Assembly: GCA_944386545.1 (NCBI GenBank)
Contig: CALXBK010000006.1
Span: 20,595 to 84,594 of the forward strand
From: an uncultured Ruminiclostridium sp.
GTDB taxonomy: Bacteria; Bacillota; Clostridia; Oscillospirales; Ruminococcaceae
Length of the DNA: 64,000 nt
Direction of reading: 5' to 3'
Positions 26,130 to 33,881 of this stretch are shown one piece after another. The position numbers were made by a program, and so were the translations under genes. The notes under the pieces were generated by a model. It was given only the letters and a program-made list of their open reading frames with translations. It was not told the origin of the DNA and searched no databases. The first letter of the stretch is position 1. Each line of letters begins with the position of its first letter.

Positions 26130-28517
26130 CTATTCGTCTGTCTTTTTGGATCTCACAATAATAAGAGTAACAGCCGCACCGATAAACGCCGCAACGGATA
26201 TTGCCGTTATGATGATAAGCGGTAAAGTACCGTCCTGCTCGTCTTGGTCAGTTTTCTCGCTTTCAGGTGAAGCCTCGCTTTGTGACAGCTTATCGGTCTG
26301 CAAAATGCTGTCGGTGCTGTGGGGACTTTCGGTGTTTTCTAAGCTGTCGGGGCTTGTATCGGTGTCGGGGGCAGCCGTTTGCTGCGGTTCTTTGAAATGA
26401 ACGGTTACCCCTTCGGGTATGAGCAAAAGAAGCTCCTCTTCGTCCAAATCGCCCATGGCAACCTTTTCATAATCTCCGGTAGAATCGTTATACCGCCACA
26501 CCAGAATTTTATTCCAATCCTCTTTTGCACCTAAGTAGTATATATCATTCAAAACAAAGTAAGTCGGAAAAGCCGATGCGCCTATCTCCGTAACGCTTGC
26601 GGGAATTGTTATTGTTACTGCGCTGTCAGCGTTGGAAAAAGCGTTTTTGTTTATCTTTATTGTTCCGTCCTTTATAACAATATCGGTTTCCGCACCAGTT
26701 GTATAATTATAGCCTATAACCCGGCTTCCCGCATATTTTATCTCTTCGCTCTGATTATCATAAAAGGGCGTTGAATGAAAAGCGTCAATCTCCAAAGCTT
26801 CAAGCCCGTCGGGAATATTTACAGAGCTGAGATTAGTGCCGTAAAAAGCATAGGCGTCTATATTTTTTATGCTCTGCGGCAGGTTTATTTCGCTCAAATT
26901 TCCGCAATAGGCAAACGCAGAAATGCCTATTTGGACAAGAGAGTCGGACAGCGTGACTTCAAACAGCGAGTCACAATAAGCAAACGCATAAGAGCCTATG
27001 CTTACAACGCTGTCGGGCATTGTAACAGAGGTTATCTCCGAGCAGTTTACAAAAGCCTCATCCGCAATATAGGTTGTCCCCTCTTTTACCGTAATATCGC
27101 CGCTGACAAGCCTTCCTGCGCTTATCAGCACATTCCCGTCATAAAGTATTTCATTCTCTGCGGCCTTGCGCAAATAAGGAGTGGTGGCAAAAGCTTCTGC
27201 CCCTACGACGGCTTTGGCGGGAATATTCACCTTTTCAAGATTATTACAGCCATCGAACGCACGCTTACCTATTTTTACAACGCTGTCGGGAAGAGATAAT
27301 GAGGTCAGCGCTCTGCAATAGCTGAAAGCATTGTCGTCTATAACTTCAAGCGTATCGGGAAGGCTCACCGTACCCAGCTTATTACAGCCCTTGAATGCGC
27401 TCTTGCCTATTCGGGTAAGACCTTGCGGCAAAATAACATTTTCTAATTTTTCACATTCCGAGAAAGCGGAATTGGGAATTGTCGTAACCGAGCCCAAAAT
27501 AGTAATTTCCTCCAGAGATATACAGTCCTTGAATACTTCCTTTCCCAAGCTTGCAACGGATTTTCCGAGAGTTGCCTCCTTAAGCGCCTCACAGGAAAAA
27601 AAAGCGCTATCTCCTATCGCAGTCACGCTGCCAGGCAAGCTGAAGCTTTTGAGCATCCAACACTCGCTGAACGCCGAGGCGCCTATTATTTTAAGCGAGC
27701 TTCCGAAATTTATCGTTTCAAGATAATAACAGCCGGAGAAGCAACCGTCGTCTATTTCGGTAACGCTGTCGGGAAGCGTTACGGATACAAGAGCTATGTT
27801 GTAAGAAAATGCGCTTTTGCCTATTTTCGCAACACTTTCACCGATTGTAAGGCTTGTAAGAGAATTGCAGTCGAAAAACGCACCTGCCGGTACAGATGTA
27901 AGATTATCGCCTATTACAAGCGAAGCTATCCCCGTACACCTTTTGAAGGCGTCCTCTCCCAGTTCTATTGTGCTGTCGGGAATTACCGCCTTAGTAAGCG
28001 ACACGCAATTTTCAAAAGCGTCAGCGCCTATTTTCTTTACGCTTTTCGGAATATCAAAGGATACAAGAGCGCTGCAATCTTTAAATGCGCTTTCTCCGAT
28101 AATGTCAAGTCCCTCGTCGGATATATTTACGACAGCAAGCTGACGGCAGGAGTAAAACGCCTCGCTGTCTATCTTTTTCACGCTTTTCGGAACAGTCATC
28201 AATTCAAGCGCTTCACATTTGTAAAACGCCTTTTTTCCTATAACCGAAACGCTGTTAGGAATTGTCACCGAGGTAATAAAGGAATTTCCCTTGAAAGCAT
28301 TGTAGCCTATTCCGCTCACACTTTTTCCGTCAAGCACAGACGGTAAAACGAGGCTTTTCTCATCTCCGTTGTAGCCCGTTATCTGCACCGTACCGTCAAG
28401 CATAAGCTTGTATTCATATTCGCTTGCAGGGGACTGCTGAGCCGCACCGATAATCGGAAAGGCAAGCAAAATAATTGTAAAGACAAAAATTGCGGTAAAA
28501 AAGTTTCTGAGCTTCAT
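26130..28517 (-). CDS. BspA-type leucine-rich repeat surface protein
   Basis: A 795-residue surface protein. It has a signal peptide (MKLRNFFTAIFVFTIILLAFPIIGAAQQ) and about 25 LRR_5 repeats of about 23 residues (pattern IGxxAFxxCxxLxxVxIPxSVxxI). An acidic Ser/Thr/Pro stalk follows, and a C-terminal membrane helix with a positive end (LPLIIITAISVAAFIGAAVTLIIVRSKK). BspA/LRR_5 proteins mediate adhesion to host or fibre surfaces and aggregation; the ligand here is unknown. Start ATG 28517 follows GAGGGA; an earlier ATG lacks a site. It is downstream of the GH5 gene on the same strand but separated by repeat copy D. Confidence 0.9.
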   Translation of the reverse strand: MKLRNFFTAIFVFTIILLAFPIIGAAQQSPASEYEYKLMLDGTVQITGYNGDEKSLVLPSVLDGKSVSGIGYNAFKGNSFITSVTIPNSVSVIGKKAFYKCEALELMTVPKSVKKIDSEAFYSCRQLAVVNISDEGLDIIGESAFKDCSALVSFDIPKSVKKIGADAFENCVSLTKAVIPDSTIELGEDAFKRCTGIASLVIGDNLTSVPAGAFFDCNSLTSLTIGESVAKIGKSAFSYNIALVSVTLPDSVTEIDDGCFSGCYYLETINFGSSLKIIGASAFSECWMLKSFSLPGSVTAIGDSAFFSCEALKEATLGKSVASLGKEVFKDCISLEEITILGSVTTIPNSAFSECEKLENVILPQGLTRIGKSAFKGCNKLGTVSLPDTLEVIDDNAFSYCRALTSLSLPDSVVKIGKRAFDGCNNLEKVNIPAKAVVGAEAFATTPYLRKAAENEILYDGNVLISAGRLVSGDITVKEGTTYIADEAFVNCSEITSVTMPDSVVSIGSYAFAYCDSLFEVTLSDSLVQIGISAFAYCGNLSEINLPQSIKNIDAYAFYGTNLSSVNIPDGLEALEIDAFHSTPFYDNQSEEIKYAGSRVIGYNYTTGAETDIVIKDGTIKINKNAFSNADSAVTITIPASVTEIGASAFPTYFVLNDIYYLGAKEDWNKILVWRYNDSTGDYEKVAMGDLDEEELLLLIPEGVTVHFKEPQQTAAPDTDTSPDSLENTESPHSTDSILQTDKLSQSEASPESEKTDQDEQDGTLPLIIITAISVAAFIGAAVTLIIVRSKKTDE

Positions 28518-28550
28518 ATTTCCCTCGGTTACAGCTAAAATGAGCAATGC

Positions 28551-28576
28551 TTCAATAATTGACTTGCTCCGTCATT
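28551..28576 (-). repeat. truncated cloverleaf-like repeat next to copy D
   Basis: TTCAATAATTGACTTGCTCC then GTCATT, a diverged copy of the element's TTGAA end, directly abutting full copy D (28575-28718). It lies 34 bp upstream of the LRR start codon. Confidence 0.6.
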
Positions 28577-28718
28577 CAATAAGGGGCTTGCTCCGTCATT
28601 CAACGTGGCAAGCCGCAGCGAAGCTGCGATTCAGTTTCAGTTGGGGATTAAACCCCAACTGAAACTGAATATGGAACCCGCCGCCTTAGAGGCGTGGGAC
28701 ATCTTGCCTAAGTTATAT
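28575..28718 (-). repeat. cloverleaf-like dispersed repeat, copy D
   Basis: TTCAATAAGGGGCTTGCTCC to TTGCCTAAGTTATAT, 144 bp, same stems as the other copies. Its ACTTAGG end faces the stop codon of the GH5 gene, about 80 bp away. Confidence 0.9.
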
Positions 28719-28799
28719 CATGTTCAATTTTACCACAGAGTTAATTTTTTGTCAATGAAAAAGCGCCGGTTATTACCGACGCATTTTCCGATTAATTGC

Positions 28800-31358
28800 T
28801 TATTTTGTCATTGCGATTACATAATTATAGCCGCTGTAAAGAGGCACTTTACCGCTCATTTTGTAGGTCTTTGCTCTAAACTTGTAGGTTGTACCCGATT
28901 TCAGTCCCGTCTTGCGGTACTGAACGGTAGCGTTATCTGAAATTCTTGCAGTGCGCACCCACTCGCCGCCATCATACATTTCTAAAATGTAGCCATCGGC
29001 TGATGTATTCTTTGTCCATGCAAGGCGGATTGCATTGGTTGCGGTGGCTTTAACCTTTAATCCGCTTACCTTGGAGGGATTGGTTCTTGCCTCTGCCTCG
29101 GAATATCTGCTGTAAAGAGCAATCTTGCCGTGCATTTTGTAGGAACGGACTCTGAACTTGTAGAGTGTACCTGCCGCAAGTCCCGATTTACGGTATTCGG
29201 TTGTGCCGTTGCTTGTTATTTTGGAAACACGTACCCACTTGCCGTTCTTGTACATTTCAACAATGTAGCCGTCTGCCGTGGTGTTCTTTGTCCAGCCGAA
29301 GCGCAGAGCGTCAGCTGCTCTGCCCTTTAATTTAAGATTGCTTACCATTGAAGGATTGGTTGTGGCTGAGATTGCAACGTAACCGCTGTAAGCGACTGTG
29401 CTTCCTTCTATTACATAAGCCTTGATTCTGAACTTGTACTTTGTGCTTGGCATAAGTCCCGATTTGCGGTATTCGGTCGTGCTGTTGCTTGTTATCTTTG
29501 CAATACGCGTCCACTTAGTACCGCTGTACATTTCAACAATGTAGCCGTCTGATGTGGTATTCTTTGCCCAGCCGAAGCGCAGAGCGTCAGCCGCTCTGCC
29601 CTTTAATTTAAGATTGCTTACCGCTGAAGGATTGGTTGTTGCGGAGATATAGCCGTAACCGCTGTAAAGCGCCTTGCTGCCGTCCATATTATAGGAACGA
29701 ATTCTGAATTTGTAGGTTGTAACCGCTTCAAGACCTGTCACGCGGTACTCGGTCGTGCTGTTGCTTGTGAGCTTTGCTATTCTTGTCCACTTGCCGTCCG
29801 AATACATTTCTATAATATAACCGTCAGCCGTGGTGTTATTTATCCACGCAAGACGGACAACGCTTGACGAAACAGCCTTTACTCTGAAGTCTTCTACCTC
29901 AGAAGGCAGTGTCACGGCAGAAATCACAGACGCCGCGCCATATACCTTTGTACCGTCAACAGTCTTGTACGCCTTAATTCTGAACTGCGCCGCTTCCGAA
30001 GGAGCATAACCGGTAACCTTCATTGTAACAACGGATGCGCCGAGCTCTTTTTGCTTCCATTGTCCGTTTACGGAATATTCAAAAAGATAACCGTCTACAG
30101 AAGCGAGCTTATCCCACTTAACCGTTATGGAATTTTCCGTTCTTGCGCTTACGCTGAGCCCTTCAACCGATGGAACAGAAACGGCAGGCTCATCATCTGC
30201 GGGATAATACTTTATCATGGTATCCACAAAGTTCTTGTCATACCACTGTAAGGTACTGCGGTCGAGGTGTCCGTGCTGTTCGCCCGTATTGCCTGAGCCT
30301 GAGTAAACATTGTTATCCCACAGTACACAGGGTATACCTGCGGCAGACATCTTGCCGAAATAATAATTCGCCCACTTTATGCGCTCTGAGGCGTTATACT
30401 TGTTAGACGCACCTGTTTCGCCGATTATTACGGGAATACCGTTATCAATAAACTTGCTCTTTGCAGTGTCGGCTACATAATCCACCTGACTCTTGAGGTC
30501 GTCGGAAAATGTGGTTGTTCCGCTTGCATTGAGTGCAAAATCATAGGGCGTATATGCGTGCAGGGACACCATAAGTCTGTTGCTTGCGGTATCTGTCGGG
30601 AGCTTGAAGGAGGATACCGAACAGCCGTCAATGGAAGCACAGTAGCCCGGCACCATTATGCATCTCTCGGCATTGTTGCCGCCTGAGCTTCTTATTACAT
30701 CAACCGCCGCCTGATTAAGCTCGTTTATTATGTTTATCGAGCTTGTAACCTCTGCGTTCGGACTGTTCACAGGGAACCACCATTCATCGCTTGTGCCGAC
30801 AAGACGGGGCTCGTTGAGGGTTTCAAAAATGAGCCTCTGGTCATAGTCCTTGAACTCTGCCGCAATCTGCGTCCATATCGACTTAACGAAATTCAGCGAC
30901 TGAGTTTTGTAGGTTTCGCTCGGATAGTAATATGTAGTGCTGTTGTCATGATGAATGTTGAGGATAACGTACATATCGTTGTCAATGCAGTAATCCACTA
31001 CTTCCTTGACCCTTGCCATCCACCGGGCATCAATGGTATAGCTGTTTTGCGAGGTGTGATTGCCCCACGATACGGGAACACGCACGGTGTTGAAGCCCTG
31101 CGCCTTAACTGCGTCAATCATCGCCTTTGTTGTTACGGGATTACCCCATGAGGTTTCCGCGCTCAGGCTGTTTCCGCCGCCCGTCGCGTCAAGGGTATTG
31201 CCCAAATTCCAGCCTGCGCCCATATCAGCCGCAATCTGTACAGCGGTCTTTCCGCTGACCTGTGCAGACGCCGTCAGATTGAAATTCATCATAAGCGCAA
31301 CGGCGAAAACGGTGATTACCGCCGATAAAACGGCGGCGGTTTTCTTTGCAATTGCCAT
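28800..31358 (-). CDS. secreted GH5 endoglucanase with five fibronectin-III domains
   Basis: An 852-residue secreted enzyme. The signal peptide (to about residue 32, LTASAQV) is followed by a GH5 barrel (about 35-385) that resembles bacterial cellulases. It shows MGAGWNLGNTLDA, ETSWGNP, FNTVRVPVSW, NIHHD, FETLNEPR with acid/base Glu183, and IGETGA with nucleophile Glu314. Five FN3 modules of about 90 residues fill the C-terminal half. Modules 2-5 are very similar to each other (ADGYIVEMYSGTKW). There is no dockerin, CBM or sortase signal, so the enzyme is probably free or bound through its FN3 modules. Activity is most likely endo-1,4-glucanase; mannan or xyloglucan activity is possible within GH5. 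The gene follows cheB by 62 nt. Confidence 0.92.
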   Translation of the reverse strand: MAIAKKTAAVLSAVITVFAVALMMNFNLTASAQVSGKTAVQIAADMGAGWNLGNTLDATGGGNSLSAETSWGNPVTTKAMIDAVKAQGFNTVRVPVSWGNHTSQNSYTIDARWMARVKEVVDYCIDNDMYVILNIHHDNSTTYYYPSETYKTQSLNFVKSIWTQIAAEFKDYDQRLIFETLNEPRLVGTSDEWWFPVNSPNAEVTSSINIINELNQAAVDVIRSSGGNNAERCIMVPGYCASIDGCSVSSFKLPTDTASNRLMVSLHAYTPYDFALNASGTTTFSDDLKSQVDYVADTAKSKFIDNGIPVIIGETGASNKYNASERIKWANYYFGKMSAAGIPCVLWDNNVYSGSGNTGEQHGHLDRSTLQWYDKNFVDTMIKYYPADDEPAVSVPSVEGLSVSARTENSITVKWDKLASVDGYLFEYSVNGQWKQKELGASVVTMKVTGYAPSEAAQFRIKAYKTVDGTKVYGAASVISAVTLPSEVEDFRVKAVSSSVVRLAWINNTTADGYIIEMYSDGKWTRIAKLTSNSTTEYRVTGLEAVTTYKFRIRSYNMDGSKALYSGYGYISATTNPSAVSNLKLKGRAADALRFGWAKNTTSDGYIVEMYSGTKWTRIAKITSNSTTEYRKSGLMPSTKYKFRIKAYVIEGSTVAYSGYVAISATTNPSMVSNLKLKGRAADALRFGWTKNTTADGYIVEMYKNGKWVRVSKITSNGTTEYRKSGLAAGTLYKFRVRSYKMHGKIALYSRYSEAEARTNPSKVSGLKVKATATNAIRLAWTKNTSADGYILEMYDGGEWVRTARISDNATVQYRKTGLKSGTTYKFRAKTYKMSGKVPLYSGYNYVIAMTK

Positions 31359-31389
31359 AACTGTAACCGTCCTTTACTATAATATCAAC

Positions 31390-31422
31390 AGGCGTCAAAA
31401 CAGTAAGCTGTAACTGACGCCT
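31390..31422 (-). terminator. hairpin at the cheB stop codon
   Basis: AGGCGTCA (31390-31397) pairs with TGACGCCT (31415-31422), with a stem-loop that includes the cheB stop codon. The T-tract on the minus strand is poor (GTTGATATT), so termination is uncertain; it may separate the chemotaxis operon from the cellulase gene. Confidence 0.4.
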
Positions 31423-32467
31423 AAAGATTTTCAAGTATTATTCCGCATATCTCCTGAAGCGGCGCCTGTCGTACCACTGCGCCCTCGTTGTAGGCAACGC
31501 AGGGCATTCCGTAAACAACGCAGGTCGGCTCGTCCTGCCCGATTGTAAACGCTCCGCTTCTTCTCATCTCACCCAGTCCCGTTGCACCGTCACGTCCCAT
31601 GCCGGTAAGCAGAACGCCTATTGCGGATTTTCCTGCGGCTTTTGCAACAGATGAGAACAGAACATCAACCGAAGGACAATGCCCCGATACCTTTGCGCCC
31701 GGTCTTGAGGTGACATAATAGCCTCTCGCGTCTTTGTGCACCTCAAGCTGTCTTGAGCCGTGGCCGAGGATAATAAGTCCGCTTTCCAGCCTGTCGCCGT
31801 CCTCCGCTTCCTTTGCCCTCATTTTGCAAATTCTGTCCAGTCTGTCGGCATACATTTTTGTAAATCCCTCGGGCATGTGCTGTACTATAACTATGGGCGG
31901 TATATCTGTGGGCAAATTCTGCACCACCTCGATAATTGCGTCTGTGCCGCCCGTGCTTGCGCCGATTGCAATAAGCTCAATTCCGTTTTTTGAAGCGGCG
32001 GGGTGAAGCGGCGTTCTGTGATAATCAATATTTATTTTTGCGAATGACTCCCGCTTCGGCTCGGAAAACGGCTTATTTTCACAGACTTTACCGCCTCTTT
32101 TTTCTGAAATCGTTTTCAGCACATTATACAGATTTTCTGAAAACACCGCCATACCCGCCGTACCGCCGCTTGAATTTCTGATAGCGGCAACAAGTCCGTA
32201 AGCACGGGGGTTTGAGAGTATTTTTTCGTTCGCCGTAATCAGCACGGCAGGAATACGGCTCGCAAAAAACGGAAGACTGTAATTATCTCCCGCCGTGAAA
32301 TCATTCAGCACAACACAATCCGCGTTGATCGGCTGTGCGGAAAAGATAAGCCGATCCATATCAAGCACCTCACAGCTGTAATCGTCAGGGCTTCTGTCTA
32401 TCACAGACTTTACAACACGGCTAATTGCCACACTTGTGCCGGTAATCGCTATATTCAGTACGGGCAT
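31421..32467 (-). CDS. cheB: chemotaxis methylesterase/glutamine deamidase CheB
   Basis: A 348-residue CheB (EC 3.1.1.61), which removes methyl groups from chemoreceptors. The C-terminal methylesterase domain (about residues 160-345) has the catalytic Ser in IGASTGG, His in VQHMPEGFT and Asp in LTGMGRDGATG. The N-terminal receiver-like domain looks inactive: in ADCVVLND the phospho-acceptor position holds Asn, and the acidic pair after the first strand is replaced (AITGTS). So activation by CheA phosphotransfer may be lost or changed. The start is the ATG at 32467 (8 nt after GGAGG); a TTG upstream lies before that ribosome site. It is the last gene of cheA-W-R-B. Confidence 0.9.
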   Translation of the reverse strand: MPVLNIAITGTSVAISRVVKSVIDRSPDDYSCEVLDMDRLIFSAQPINADCVVLNDFTAGDNYSLPFFASRIPAVLITANEKILSNPRAYGLVAAIRNSSGGTAGMAVFSENLYNVLKTISEKRGGKVCENKPFSEPKRESFAKINIDYHRTPLHPAASKNGIELIAIGASTGGTDAIIEVVQNLPTDIPPIVIVQHMPEGFTKMYADRLDRICKMRAKEAEDGDRLESGLIILGHGSRQLEVHKDARGYYVTSRPGAKVSGHCPSVDVLFSSVAKAAGKSAIGVLLTGMGRDGATGLGEMRRSGAFTIGQDEPTCVVYGMPCVAYNEGAVVRQAPLQEICGIILENL

Positions 32468-32496
32468 AGCCGTAACCTCCAATGTATCTCAATCGT

Positions 32497-33318
32497 TTAT
32501 TTAACAGGCTTGCGGTAGATTGCGGGCTTTACATATTCAAGCCCCTTTACTTCTCTGGGCACACTCTCCGCATGGCCTATAAACAGATAGCCGCCCGGTC
32601 TTAACACATCGCGGAAACGCTCAATAAGCTTTATTTTCGTTTCAAGTTCAAAATAAATCATAACATTGCGGCAGAATATCAAATCAAACGGACGCTTTTT
32701 ATAGGGTATTTCCTCCATCAGATTGAATACTCTGAAAATAACCTCATTGCGAAGCACCGGCTTAATCTTGCAAAGCTCGTCGTCAAGCCTGTCAAAGTAT
32801 TTGTCAAGCCAGCCTGCGGGCAAATCCTCCGTACCGCTGAGCTGATAAACCCCGTTTTGCGCACTCGCAAGCGTCTTTACGGAAATATCCGTCGCAAGCA
32901 GTCTTGTATCCCAGAGATTTTTTTCAGTGCCTAAAAATTCGTTTATGTGCATAGCCGCGGTATACACCTCTTCGCCGCTTGAACAGCCGGCACTCCATAT
33001 TCTCATTGACCTTGAAGCGCCGGCAGTTTCCTTTATAAAGGGCAAAACGGTGTCAGTCAGGAATTTGAAATGCTCCGGTTCACGCATAAAATAGGTGTGG
33101 TTTGTCGTGAGCTTTATAAGCAGACGGTCAATTGCCTTTCCTGTGCTGTCGGAAAAACAGCTGTCGAGATATTCGCCGTAGGAGCTGTAACCCTCCTCAG
33201 TCAGAGTATTGCTCAGTCTGCCCTCTATAAGAGAACGCTTGTTTGACAGATTTATACCGTAATTGTCACGTATGAAGCTGACAAGCCTGTTAAAATCCGC
33301 ATCGGTTATTTTAATCAC
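32497..33318 (-). CDS. cheR: chemotaxis receptor methyltransferase CheR
   Basis: A 273-residue CheR (EC 2.1.1.80) that methylates receptor glutamates with S-adenosylmethionine. The N-terminal helical domain (FNRLVSFIRDNYGINLSNKRSLIEGRL) is followed by the methyltransferase fold with RIWSAGCSSGEEVYT (SAM-binding), the ATDIS region and FDLIFCRNVMIYF. GTG start at 33318. It pairs functionally with CheB 29 nt downstream. No chemoreceptor (MCP) gene lies in the window. Confidence 0.95.
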   Translation of the reverse strand: MIKITDADFNRLVSFIRDNYGINLSNKRSLIEGRLSNTLTEEGYSSYGEYLDSCFSDSTGKAIDRLLIKLTTNHTYFMREPEHFKFLTDTVLPFIKETAGASRSMRIWSAGCSSGEEVYTAAMHINEFLGTEKNLWDTRLLATDISVKTLASAQNGVYQLSGTEDLPAGWLDKYFDRLDDELCKIKPVLRNEVIFRVFNLMEEIPYKKRPFDLIFCRNVMIYFELETKIKLIERFRDVLRPGGYLFIGHAESVPREVKGLEYVKPAIYRKPVK

Positions 33319-33332
33319 GACAGCTCACCGTC

Positions 33333-33860
33333 CTATCTTATCTCCTCGGAAGCGTGTTCGTCAATCAGCTTTGAAACGTCCAAAACAAGCTTAATGCCGT
33401 CGTTCATTTCAAGTATTGACTTTATGAATTTGTTGGAGTTTACCTCCGTCACGTCGGGAGTTCTTGATACGTGCTTTTCGGTGACGGAAATAACGTCTGC
33501 AACGCTGTCAACAATAAGACCTACCGAGACATCTCCCGTAGATACGATTATTATGCAGGTGCGGTCGGTGTAGGCTATTTCCTCCTTGCCGAAGCGTATA
33601 CGTATATCCACAACCGGCACTATCTTGCTTCTTACATTTATAATTCCCTTGATATAAGAAGGTACGCCGGGCACTCCGGTTATGGGCGGCACCTCGATAA
33701 TCTCAATTACATAAGGTATCTCGATGCCGTAAACCTGTTCTCCGATATAGAATGTAAGAACCTTTGTAAGCTCAGCGTCAGAAGCTTCCTTCTTTTTCTT
33801 TTCCATAGCCTTCTGCGTGTCGAGCAGTTCTTTAAGCCTGTCGTTAAGATTTTCTGCCAA
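33333..33860 (-). CDS. cheW: chemotaxis coupling protein CheW
   Basis: A 175-residue CheW that links receptors to CheA. The SH3-like two-barrel domain is recognisable from LTFYIGEQVYGIEIPYVIEII, PPITGVPGVPSYIKGIINVRSKIVPVVDI and VGLIVDSVADVISV. A charged N-terminal extension of about 30 residues (KELLDTQKAMEKKKKEA) is longer than in most CheW proteins. It starts at TTG, after GGAGG. Located between cheA (21 nt) and cheR (14 nt). Confidence 0.94.
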   Translation of the reverse strand: MAENLNDRLKELLDTQKAMEKKKKEASDAELTKVLTFYIGEQVYGIEIPYVIEIIEVPPITGVPGVPSYIKGIINVRSKIVPVVDIRIRFGKEEIAYTDRTCIIIVSTGDVSVGLIVDSVADVISVTEKHVSRTPDVTEVNSNKFIKSILEMNDGIKLVLDVSKLIDEHASEEIR

Positions 33861-33881
33861 TGCCTTATTCCTCCCTTTTCA

